NCBI GenBank assembly: GCA_043228905.1
Contig: JBHGNT010000003.1
Span: forward strand, 5,704,001-5,768,000
Reading direction: 5' to 3'
DNA from: Azolla caroliniana
Taxonomy: Eukaryota; Polypodiophyta
DNA: 64,000 nt
The notes below the pieces were generated by a model, which was not told where the DNA came from, searched no databases, and saw nothing but the letters and a program-made list of their open reading frames with translations. Numbering within the stretch: the stretch's first letter is position 1; every line of letters starts with the position of its first letter. The position numbers and the translations under genes are program-made. Shown here in pieces: positions 19,278 to 30,639 of the stretch.

Positions 19278-22200
19278 CTATTTTCTTTTACAGTGTGTCT
19301 CACATAACCATGCAACTTGAGTTCTCCCGTCAACTTCATAGTTGGTACGTTTAAGAAGGAACTTCTTAGCTATGTTCTCATCTGTCAAACCTCCATTTTC
19401 CTCCAATATCAATGCCAAAAAATTTTGCCACTCTTTGGAAGCAGACTCTAATGTACTTAGATATCTATCTTTGTTTGATTTAATAGTATTTTGTATCATG
19501 GGGTATCCATTTGCTAGTTGTTTGAATTGGGAGGACCAATTAGGAATCGAGGACCAATTAGGAATCAAGGAGGTTGCAGCTGGAACCACAGAGGAAATAC
19601 CGAGTCTTGCACCTATTATTAGAACACGAAAGAAACCATTGATATAAGGAAGAGCTTTATTTAGAGTCTTTAATCGAGACTCTGACAAGCAGGTGAGGGT
19701 GATACCAAGTTGGTGTTTCACTGGATGTGGAAATCTCTTATGTTCACAATATAAATGGATTGTCACAAATTCCCCTTCCAAAAGTTGAGCCACGAATCTC
19801 ACAAGTCTTGGGAATGTTGACTTACGAAATTCAAACATAAGGAAGGCAACACGAGGGAGCTGTTTCTCAGCTTCATTCTCTAGAACCATCTCCAAAAGCT
19901 TGCTTACAGATTTCTCAACCTTGATAATAACATCTTTCTTCATACATTGAAGTTCTTTGTGTATTTCTTTTAGCGTCTTGGTCATTTGATCCATCTTATG
20001 ATGTAGTTCATCGATCTTACGATGAAAACTTAACATTGACCTTACCATAAACTTACTGTATTGTACCTCAACCGTTTCTTCTGATGTTTGACCTTCTTGC
20101 ATCAAATCATTTTCAAGGTTGGTCATGACCACATTTTCCTGACTTTGATATTGCCTAGATACATTGACTTCATTATTCTCCAACAATGCATCCTCCACCT
20201 CCACCTTCAACCATTGTTTACATGAGTTGAGAACCTCCTCATAATACTCCAACCCTAAGAGATCTATCAAAGCACTTCTTAGAGGAATAGGCATATGCTT
20301 GGTCCGTTTCCAATCATAAAATTCTTGCTCGCCTTCCTCAAGTTTTTCACGTAGTTGTTCCTTTAAGTAAGTTATTTTCAGGCATCGATCTTCTCTTTCT
20401 TGTGCATTTGATGGATCACGTAAGCAATCGGGTCGTATGACGCTCTCGATCAGCTTAACCCCTTGGATGCCAGTGGGTTGTGCACAAATTGTGATCAAGG
20501 TGTTAAGGATACGCTTTTCCACAAATGCTAATGTACTTAGCGTATTTTCATTAGTATTATTTTGAGCCCGAACCAATACATCTATCACATAGCTTGACTT
20601 TGCTTGGCATAAGATAATGATTATCTCACTACGTGGAAAAAGTATAGATATGAAATCCTTGCCCAAAGTGACCTCAGCTTTATCATCCTCAGATTGGAAG
20701 ACATTCTTAAATATCACTTGAATCCTGGGAAACAGGCCTGGTGTAAGAAATGTGCGGATTCTGTTCTCACACTCTAGTCTTCTGCCCATGTACACTAAAG
20801 TATTCTCACTATCATCTATTGGAGTCCATTGGGGCTGTTCCCCAACCTCATCCTTGGACAATATGGCAGGGATAAATATCCACTCCGCTATCGTATTGGG
20901 GACTTTGGGAACTTTGCAACATAAGTGCATGGCTTCCATCAATTCTACCAATATTGAGCCATTTAATTTAGATCCTGTAATGGATACAAACTTCCGCTCT
21001 AAGAAATCCCGAGGTAAGTATCCATTTTTAAATGTAATGTTACCCTTACGTGATCCTTTTGAATTTGGGAAACCAATGAGGCTGCCCATGATCTCATTGC
21101 AGAACCAGTTGGGATTGAGAACTATGTGCTTGATTCCGTTTATGTAGATGATGTTGCCCGACTCATTCAAGGATAAAGCGATTATATTTAGCTTAGCTTT
21201 GTCACTCGTGAGATTGGAGAACTGACCATAGATATTGCAGATTTCGCTGAATTGCGTCCATGTAATGATTTGTTCATTACTGCTCTTTGAATAATTCCAG
21301 AGATGTTTGCTTACCTGCGTGCAAATGTCGTAGAGCTCAATACCTTCGAGCACCTCTTTGGCAATTCGGAAAATACATTCTCCTACAGCTTTGACAGAAT
21401 CCTTCTTTCTCGCATCCACTAAAAATGGAGGGTGGACGATGTCAATCACCCATTTAAATTCTTTCTGAAGAGATTCAATGGAAGATGAGAGAGAGCTTGA
21501 GACAGACTCCATTTGGTCTGATCGCGTGAATACCACGATCATTTTGAGGGCAAGGTTGGATTGACGGCTTTTGGAGGCCAGGAACTTGAGCCAGTACCTG
21601 AAGCTTGCTTCGAAGTCCCCGGCGCTTTTCTTTGCGCCTCTGTCGCTACTTTCGCTATCCATGGGGCTCCAAACGAACATGAACATGGATGGAACATGAT
21701 AAGAGCTTGATCCTATGTCTGGGAACATCGAGTCATGGAATGCGTGGAACTGTTGTTGGCCTGCCATGTCCCACACAGACACTCCGATTCCATCATTCTT
21801 GATGGCCTGCACCTCGATTCCTTGTGTGCGCTCTCCTGTAAACAGGGCTTTCAGCTTATCTGCCTTGCGGCCATAGATGGAACGCATGGTGCATACAAGG
21901 GTAGTCTTTCCTGCACAAATTCAAATGCACTGCAAAGTGTTAGTGTGCTTATCTCCATCAATCTAGGCTAACTGTTTTTCAAAAAAAATGAGAGTGTGTT
22001 CTGTGTTTTTTGTTTTTACCTGCGAATGGATCCCCACAGATGAACAGTCGAATGGAAGTCGCAGGCACTCGCTTCAGATCTGATCCCAAGAAGAAATTGT
22101 GCTGGTTCCTCCATAGCTGGGCCTTGACAGCAGCGTCCTTAGAGTTGGAATATTCGAAGAATGGAAGGCCGGAGCGAGAAAGAGCATCCAGCACCGCACC

Positions 22201-23166
22201 AATAGTAGCTTCGCTGAATTCGACTGAAAGGAGTAACCCTAACTTAAGGCTGTATAGTTGAGGAGGTGCGGCAGGAGGTCTGGCATCTGCCTCCACCTCC
22301 TTCTTTGCGGGTGCAAGGTGCTCCATGAATTCCTTCAGGTCCTTCTCTCCATTATCAGAGCTCTCTAAAGAGAGCTCTTTGAGATTCGGCCAGTGGTGCA
22401 GGAAACCGGTGCACCTTCTCCAGTCCATGGGTTTCGAATAGATATGCAGTCTCTGGAGGGAGGCAGCAAGGGGTGAATCTGAGGGATGAAGGCCTGCTAA
22501 TTTTCCTGCAAACTCTGGGGAAATCTCCACAGACTGAAGATGGAGGCTAACGAGGGAGGCAAAGTGGCCTAACACCTCTATGCACTCATCGCTAATCTTC
22601 ATGAAATGCAGGGAAAGATGCTCGAGGTTATTGGCTTCCTTAAGGGCACTCAGAAGACCATGAGCATCCATGGATCCATTTTCTCCGCGGATGAGCAGGG
22701 TCTGAGGTGTGGCATCCCCCTTGGCAGCGAGGGAGAGAGCCTCGATCCAAGCTATGTTTTCTTCTTGGGTGAGATTCTTGAGGTCCAGGAGATGGAGAGC
22801 CCGGCCGGTGAGATTGGCGGCAGCCGTGAGGATAGCGATTCTTTGCTTGGGAGTGAGATCGGAGCCTCCTACGTCCACCATCATGTCTTTGCCCCTCCAT
22901 TCTCGCCGTGGTGGAGCAATCACAGAATACGAAGGATAGATTATGCCCTTCACGTCGGCATCTTCCCTCATGGTGGTCGTGTCGACGAGGAACAGGTTCT
23001 CGACATTATCCATGCCGAGCCTAGTAACTAACTGATCATCGTGAGAGAGCTTATCCAAGTGATGGTGAAGCCGATCTCTCGATTTCTTGCACGCACTCTC
23101 AATCTCTTCGGGCTCCCAATGCGTGAGGTAGGTGCTCTGACGCGATGGAAGTATCTTGTGCTTCAT
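19278..23166 (-). CDS. LRR-Roc-COR GTPase (plant Roco, TORNADO1-like)
   Basis: Two exons, 23166-22020 and 21910-19278, join across a GT-AG intron to give 1259 residues. The ATG at 23166 is the first after an in-frame stop 12 codons upstream. Residues about 105-300 are leucine-rich repeats. A Roc GTPase domain begins near residue 370, with P-loop GDPFAGKT (378-385), DMAG switch (430-433) and TRSD specificity motif (511-514). A COR domain follows (about 600-830), then a coiled coil (about 1013-1075). No kinase domain follows, as in plant TORNADO1, unlike animal LRRK2. TORNADO1 acts in plant growth patterning; that role here is inference from family. Two decayed copies of its 5' part lie nearby (10997-11950, and 25550-25760 with 39786-40110). 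Orthology to TORNADO1 itself is not established. Confidence 0.85.
21911..22019 (-). other. Intron 1 of the Roco gene
   Basis: On the minus strand the intron begins GTAAAAAC and ends TTTGTGCAG, with a T-rich stretch inside. Its 109 bp split the glycine codon of the P-loop (G-GA), so correct splicing is needed to build the nucleotide-binding site. Confidence 0.9.
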
Positions 23167-23940
23167 GGGATGAATTTGATCAATGTCACTCTCTTTGTTT
23201 CAATGGAGTTTGAAAGCTGGAATCTTTGTGTATGTAAGAGACAAGCTCAGTTCAATGGAGATGAATGTAGGCGAGATAGATACATTGGTTTGTTATCTTC
23301 TTTGGTTTATGTCTTGTATGTAGTTCAAAATACATATGTATAAAGAAGTGGATGATACAATCCATGTTAACATTTCTCTGGTTGGACCCCACTTGAGTTG
23401 ACACTTTTGTACTTTGTGGCCCCCACTTGGTTGACATTTCTCATGATTGGATGTCTTATGTGACTTTTGGGGCCTTCCGAGTACATGTTTTTGGTTGAGT
23501 TGGACGGAGAGTAGTTTAAAGTGCCATCATTAGCATGTTTGATGGAACACAATTGAAACGATGAATGAGAAAAAGAATGAATCGATTAATTTTTTACATG
23601 CCATTCCCAGTGGCTTTTAGCATTGTGGTTTGTTATCCCATTGGGGGTGTACTTTTGCCATTATTAGCGCGTTTGAAGAGATGCAATTGAAACCATATTC
23701 GAATGGGAAACGACAAAACAAATTGATGATGAATGAGAAAAAGAAGGATTTATTGATTTTTTAGATGCCATTTCAAGTGGCTTTTAGCATCTTGGTTGGC
23801 AATCCTGTTGGAGGGTGTACTTGTGCCATAGAGTCAAAAGTCTTGTGTGTTATTTGTCTTTTCAATGCAATACCGTGTTTCCTTTTCCTTCCATGATATT
23901 TGATTGGTCTTTAAGGTAATTTGGATATTGAATTCACCGT
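23167..23940. repeat. Roco upstream region with imperfect tandem duplication
   Basis: No TATA box can be assigned with confidence. Two imperfect copies of a segment with AATGAGAAAAAGAA and AGTGGCTTTTAGCAT occur near 23565-23640 and 23731-23800. The whole region has a diverged duplicate at 11550-11950. Confidence 0.6.
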
Positions 23941-24600
23941 TGGCGTGTAAAGTAATGAGTCCTATGTATCTAACGCCAACAAGATGGACTACTCCCACCC
24001 TCCTCTTGGCTCAATATTAATTCTCCACCTTTTAGATAACTAGCCTAGCTAGCCAAGTATCTCCCTAAACTCTCCATGTACATGGAATAACACAGATGAA
24101 AATGGCATTATTGAGTGTGTGTTATTGTTATATGGTTTTACTTCGATGTTTTGTGGTGTTTGATATTAAATTTGAGATCATGGAATGTTGTGTCATGGTG
24201 TAATATGATATGGATACGATGTTATGGGATGTGTGCTAGTGATTTATGTTGTTAATGGTCATGACATTATGTGGTGTGGTGTATGATGATGTTAATATGA
24301 TGTTACGGTATGTGTGCTAGTGTTGTTAATGGTCGTGACATTATGTGGTGCAGTGTATGATGGTGTTGATATTATATCAAACAACATTTAGTATTGTTAT
24401 AATATCATGTAGTATGTGGTCAAGTTATTTCTAGATATTTGATATCATACGCTATTGTATGGTGATGTTCTATCATGTTGCTTGTGGTGGTGTTATATGA
24501 ACTTCATATGATACCACAATTTGTGGCGTGTCATTATGTAATTTCTAACTTGTAGTGAAACTTTGCCATTTTGACAATTAATGTGGTATTATTGATTGAC
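23941..24600. repeat. TG/AT-rich stretch with about 78-bp imperfect repeat
   Basis: The block GTGTGCTAGTG...GTTGTTAATGG...GACATTATGTGG occurs twice at about 24230-24375. The remainder is simple TGAT-type sequence. No gene was seen. Confidence 0.6.
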
Positions 24601-24870
24601 TTAATGTTTCTTAGCAACTATGCAAAACATGCTTTTTGAAAAATCATTCCTTAGAAACTCTATGTTAGATGATAGTGTTGAACGAATTAGTGGCACGAAT
24701 GATCTATCTGTTGTATTTGGAAGAGTATAGTCTATAGGAGTAGTAGGCCAAATCATGATGTCCTTATCAGAAAACAAATTGAGCTCAGATGGAAGCACAA
24801 TGAGGGAGGGTGGGAGGCCTGAGGGAGTAAAGATGGTGTAGGCCACAAAAATTAATTTCACTATTTGCAA
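24601..24870 (-). other. Exon-like open frame, unrecognised
   Basis: The minus strand is open for 89 codons without an ATG at its start. It reads like real protein in its second half (SELNLFSDKDIMIWPTTP and NTTDRSFVPLIRSTL), ending at a TAA. I do not recognise the family. It could be a leftover last exon of a decayed gene. No partner exon was identified nearby. Confidence 0.25.
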
Positions 24871-25549
24871 AACCCAACTTTACAAATATATGTATCAAAC
24901 ATACATTTTACTGTTAACTTAATCCTTGTGTTTGTCTACCTAAATAGCATGTATGTATGTTATTTATGTGTCCATTAACACACACATGCTACAATTTAAT
25001 ACTCGCTTGTAATGGGCAGATTCAATGTAGCCTACTCGGCTCATAAATGTTGGAATCAACTTCAAGCCCATTTCTTTTAGATCATTAACTTCTACTTTTG
25101 CCACAGAGAAAAAACTAAAGGTCATGTTCAAACTTCAACCTATACATAATATGAATGTGGGAAAAAACTACGTTTTCAAGTGTAAAATCCACAAAGATAA
25201 AATTGTAGTTATAGTTCTTTATTGAAACCAAATCCTAAGGAGAGAGTGAGAAAGAGAATTTTACTATTATGGGAAAACAAAACATTAAATTAAATTGTCT
25301 AAGTAGGGGGTATGATTGAACTTGTTTAAAGGAAATTCTTAAGAATGCTTCTTTCTACGTATGGTGATCTAAAACCCATGTATTTTCAATTGTAGTAAGA
25401 GATACATATCAATGCCTCTCATGGAACATGCTTATATGACACAAATTATGGAGCTTAAAACATATTGTGTACATTGTACAATATTTTGCATTCACACCTT
25501 GATATCTAAACCCCCAAATCCCCCTAAGAGTGTGCTCTAATTACACCAT
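24871..25549. other. AT-rich intergenic stretch
   Basis: I see no gene, RNA or clear repeat in this stretch. Confidence 0.45.
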
Positions 25550-25760
25550 GGGGATGTTAACGCAAGAGACATCAATATGGGGTATCTTGGAGTGAACGTG
25601 AGATAATCAAGGTGGTAATGTAAGACCTCTATACACTCATCACCCATCTCCATGACCTCCTACTTTTCTTGAATCCATGCCCTGGGATGAGCAAGCTCCC
25701 GAGGGCCACATCACAATCTATAGAGAAGGAGATAGAGGAGACTCTAGCCAAATTGTCTCC
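25550..25760 (-). pseudogene. Roco pseudogene, LRR part (downstream of LINE insertion)
   Basis: The DNA parallels the Roco LRR exon near 22520-22760: the block CCTCTATACACTCATC matches CCTCTATGCACTCATC, and GATGAGCA plus the purine-rich run beyond it also align. On the minus strand, residues NLARVSSISFSIDCDVALG parallel NIAWIEALSLAAKGDATPQ of the gene. It ends at the 12-bp target duplication of the LINE. The other half is at 39786-40110. Confidence 0.7.
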
Positions 25761-26020
25761 TTTTTTATTTCTTCAAAGATTTTCCTCATTAGTATTAAGA
25801 AAAACATGTGAATGCTACAACTTAAGCTATGTGCCCAAACACTTACAATTTTCATGTACAATGATATACAATAATCCTAAGACCAAAGCTAGAACTTTGT
25901 AAAAGGTTTTTTTTTTTTTTACATTCTGTCGTGCTTCACTGTTAATCAAGAAAGGATCCAAGGAAGTTGATAGCTCCATTGAGGCCCTTGAGTTGACTCA
26001 AAGAATAGGGGTAATTTTTT

Positions 26021-26842
26021 TCATAAGTGAAGGACCTTCTTCTTTCTCTTGTTCGCAGTCCCTGGTGAACCCTGCATGTTGTCATATTGACCACGGACTA
26101 CTGCCACCAAGTTCTCCCATATCTCACAGAAGACATCTAAGAGACACTGATATGTCGCATCATAACGTCGGTTGCATCGACATTTCCATAATACCCATAA
26201 CGTTATTGTAGTCACTGTTTTCCATATCTGGGAAGATCGCACCTGCTTTCAAGGTTGTTAAAAGGGGCTGACCAATATCAATCTTCTATTATGTACCATC
26301 ATTGCCACTTGAACATCGTTTGCCTCATACAACATCAAATTGGAATGTAACACTCCCCACATTGTTGATCCCCATGAAAATAAGCAACCAACATTGATTG
26401 TTAAAAATAACGAAAGAACTTTATTCCAAACTTGTTGAGCCAAGGAACATGACCAAAGGGCATGCTTGGTAGTCTCTTGCACTTCGTGACAAAAGTCATA
26501 TTGTCGAAGATTAGGTGTTACATTCCCTTTCAATGAGTGACCAACTGGGAAGGCCATATGCACTATAATAGCCATCTGAAGAGAATAAATTTAGTTGGCC
26601 CCTTGACTGACCAAATCCATTTCCAGTAGGTTTTCAAATGCAAAGTTGAGACCCCCCAAGTGATCCAATGTTTCTGAGCTGCTGGTATCCTTGCATTGCA
26701 AGAAAGCAATAGTGCTCTTCCAAGGTTTACTGAGTATTGAAAGAAAGGAACCTTTATGATTTATTCCCCCAAGGAATGTGACCAAAACCAACCCCACGGA
26801 TCCCATATTAATCTTGCAACCGGGTCTTTTGCATATAACCAC
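26021..26842 (-). pseudogene. LINE ORF2 C-terminal region with zinc-binding domain
   Basis: The minus strand contains the zf-RVT-like block YDFCHEVQETTKHALWSCSL followed by AQQVWNKVLSLF near 26400-26500, and a basic tail near 26060. The parallel region in the truncated copy is 41822-42540. Frame changes separate the pieces. Confidence 0.75.
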
Positions 26843-27155
26843 AACATATCACACATATGAGCAATTGAAGGATAAGGATCGAGCATCCATTTCTTTCCAA
26901 ATTTAGCAACGACTCTAATTGGTGCACTTCCAGAGTGTTGTAGACAACTGCACTCTAAGGTGTAAGGTTGTAATATATGATTGTCTAGGACCTTAAAGTA
27001 AGAAGCACACCCGTTAGGTGAAACTGCCTTCACAGCCACCAATGTGTCATTTATGAAGCATCCAAACCACAATGTTCCTTCGTGGGTTGAAAGGTTGTAG
27101 AAAACGAAGAATATGTTGCTGATATACTAGCGGTCATTATCTTGGCACCATAAAC

Positions 27156-29401
27156 TTATTGTAATTGTGCAAGACGATCTTCTTGTGACATTTGCTGAAA
27201 ATGATTCCACGTTCTTACAGATGCAGCAGGCCCATTATCTAATTTTCCCCATGAGAGGTGAGTTTTCAAGCCCAACACTTTTCCTGCATTATCCCGAAAT
27301 AAAGAATTGGCAAGAAAAGGTTGATTAAGTAGCGCATCCCATGTAGAAGGTTTGTCCTTAAGCAAGAATGACTTAATCACATCCCATGCCCTTCTGATTC
27401 CTAGCAAAAATCTATTGGATGCAAGATCCCGCCTTGGTGTTTGTACATCATTCAAGAATAACCATTTTAAAGAGGGTGACCAAGCACCGCCCGTCTTAGG
27501 ACTTAACTGCATCAACTGATTTAGAAATATCTCTTTCCAAGATTATGATCCTAGCAGCAATCCTCTAATCACAAACTTAGTCAAAAGGGCTCTTGACTGC
27601 ATTAAAGGGTCTATCAAACCCAAACCTCCATTGCTTTTAGGTTGTATTAACACATTTCTAGCAACTTTGGCTACTGTTGGACATCATTGTTTTCCCCCCC
27701 GAGAGGAAATTTCGGATCAAACTTTGCATTTTCGTTATTGCGGATCTAGAAAATAACCAAACGGATGCTATAAACCACATTGAAGCCAGCAATACAGAGT
27801 TGGCTACAACAACCTGACCTACAAAGGACAATTGTTGGGCATCCCAATGTATTAGTTTACATTTTATTGATAATAGTAGTGGCGAGAACATTGCTTCTGG
27901 CCGCAAATCTTTGCCAACCATACATCCCAAATAACAAACTAGTTCACCATGATGAAGCCATTGGAAAGAAGGACCTGGATACCATGTAGGGTGAGTTTCC
28001 TCACCTACCCAAATTCCAACTGACTTGTTCCAATTAAGTGATGCACCTATAACATCTGAAAAAACTTGCAAAGCATCTTTACCCGATCAAGATTTCCAAT
28101 CTCCCCATCAATATAAAGGGTCGTGTCATCTGCAAATTCATCATCCAATACACTAGGTTGTGTAAAAGGTAATGTTATTCCTCTTATACCTGCCGAAGAC
28201 GATGTTAGGTAGGAGGATAGGGCTTCCCCAAACAAGATGAAAAGAAACGAGGCGAGAGGGCATCCTTGCTGAATTGACCTGGAGATAGGCAATAATGGCC
28301 CATATCCTCCAGCAAACAAGACGGAACTAGAAGCCTGCCTATATAGGGCAGAGACTCCTTTTTTCCATGCAACAGGAAAGCCTAATCTTGACAGCACTGC
28401 CTCAAGAAAATCCCAATCCACTTTATCATAACCCTTCTCAAAGTCAAGCAAAAATATTGCAAGCTATTGTTTATTTTGCTGAGCTAAAGCAACCATTTCC
28501 AAAAATAAAAAGATGTTATAAAAAATGCTTCTATCTTGCAAAAAGCCAGCTTGAGTGTCATGAATAATAGACGACAACACTGACCTTAGTCTGAGAGCAA
28601 TGGTTTTTGCCACAATCTTGTACACATCATTAAGCAATGTTATTGGCCTCCACTTGGCGACTTCATCACATTGGGCATCCGACTTAGGGATCATATATAT
28701 GATTCCTTCCGTCCATTCCACAAGCATACTACTGCTTGAAAATATTAAATTAACCGCTCTAGTAAGTAGGGGACCCATAAAATCCCAATAATGCAAATAG
28801 AAACCAACTCCTATCCATCTTTTCCCGGACAAACATCCTTTCCTAAGGATTTAGCTGCAGAAAAGACCTCCTGCGGTGTGAATGGTTGCAATAAATGAGA
28901 TACCATTACATCTGTAACCTTTTGTTGAACAGTTGCAAGAACAACTTGTCTCTTGTAAAGACTATCTGCTGAAAAAAATTCCGCAGACAACAACTGATGG
29001 TAGTAATCCAAGACTATATCTCGCATCTCATATTCATCTTATGTGTAGGATTCATCAAGCCGCTTCAAAGAGGTAATAGAAAGAGGTTTATTTTTCCATT
29101 TAAACTGATTAAATAATTCTTTGTTGACCTGATCATGCCTTTTTGACCAACAAGCAACATTATGGTAGTAGAAGAACATTGAGCATTCCTCCTATTTATC
29201 TTTTAAAATGCTTTTCACTTGTTGCAAGTCACAACGTAACATATCTGATGAAGTTGGATACCTTTCCAACAGTTGTTGTACTGCTGCAAGAGCACGACGT
29301 AGGTTGGCAATCTCTGAGTTACAACGATTAACTGATTTTGCAATTAATTTTTTGAATAGAGTCTTTGTATCGAGTATGGCATGAACCATATTGTTAAGCA
29401 A
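27156..29401 (-). pseudogene. LINE ORF2 reverse transcriptase, decayed
   Basis: Several overlapping minus-strand frames rebuild a plant L1 RT in order: a pre-RT segment (29401-28811), KWRPITLLNDVYKIVAKTIA (about 28640), DFEKGYDKVDWDFLE (motif A, about 28430), QQGCPLASFLFILFGEAL (about 28240), and FADDTTLYI (about 28130, catalytic DD kept). A thumb and connection region continues to about 27156. At least four frame changes or stops interrupt it. The segment 27658-28060 also occurs in the truncated copy at 43448-43936. Confidence 0.88.
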
Positions 29402-29489
29402 TTAGTCGTTTGAAAAGTTGTAACTGGACCATATCTGAGTGATTGACATCTTGTGATTATCATTAGATTGCAATGAAGGAGGGATACAT

Positions 29490-30266
29490 TGTCGCGTTGT
29501 TACGTGCGTGTGCGTAGAAGGGCGGGACCATGGGGGTCTCGGACGAGGGAAGTAGGGAGGCCAAGAAAATGACCCCAAACACGCACTAGGGGCAACCGAA
29601 CACAAGCGAGAGAGAAAGGAGAGGGAGAGCATGTGCGCGACACCGACTCTTATGTACAGGAAAACAGAGGAGGGGAGCTATGCACCCGACACCAACAGAG
29701 ACACCATTATGCACAAACAAATATGACCATGTATATTACAAGGGAAAGAATACAACCCCGGCTTCGAGCCGGACCAAGGTAGGGTAGGTTGCAATAGCAG
29801 TCTGCTGCCAAGCCGCCAATTGGGGAGCTCTCGGGCTCGACGCGCCGAGTGGGATCTTGCACAGGGGATCGAGTAGAAGCAAACCCTAAAATGACACGAA
29901 CTCTCAACCCTCGCGACGACGAAGAAGAAGAAGAGGAAGAAACCACCAAGACGAATCCCTAGAACGAAGTAAGAACAAGAGAAACTACCTAACCCTAAAC
30001 CTAACGGTATACCCTCTAACACAAAATGGGCAACCCCTTCACAAAGGGCGCTCCCTTCCTTTTATAGAACAAGGAGAGGGATGCGTAACAATGTGGGATA
30101 AATCCCTTAGTACATGGGATCCTCTGTTCCGAATTAACTACTGTCTGACCCATAATGGCGCCCTTATCCTTTACACAATTTGTACAAGAGTAGGTGCACA
30201 TGGTGCACCTTGCCGATTCCTCCAATATCTCCTGGTTTCTCACCGTAGCCCAAAATCTTCACGACA
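29490..30266 (-). repeat. LTR (3') of the RT-less gypsy element
   Basis: This 777-bp LTR starts TGTCGCGTTGTTACG and ends CTTCACGACA, the same terminal words as the LTRs at 3607 and 8854, though the middles differ. TATAAAAG lies on the minus strand at 30059-30066. Confidence 0.9.
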
Positions 30267-30280
30267 TCCGCCCCCACCAA
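30267..30280 (-). promoter_or_regulatory. Polypurine tract (PPT)
   Basis: The minus strand reads TTGGTGGGGGCGGA next to the 3' LTR, nearly identical to the tract at 4305-4318. Confidence 0.85.
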
Positions 30281-30639
30281 ACCGCACATCCACCGGCATG
30301 TGCCAAATTCGGGGAAGGTGAAAGATTCTGGCAGGTGAGGAACCGGTCTTCCGTAATCTGCACTCCGGCTGCCGTGTCGGCCTTGCCGGTCGGAACCGTT
30401 GGCTCCTGTTCTTCCTCGCGCTCGCCTCTCCGTAGGCTCGTCCGACCCGTTGGTAGGTCCTTGCCGCAATCCCTCTTGCGCGTGTGCCCCCATGTTGGCC
30501 CTTCATCTGGCCGCTTGCACGCTCTGCTCTCCGCCGTATGTCTGGTGTCTACACTTGAGGAACACCTGTAGTGGCCCGATTCCCTCGGTCGATTGTTCGT
30601 GTGATCCTAGTTGTCATCCCATGCGGTTGCCCATCGCCT

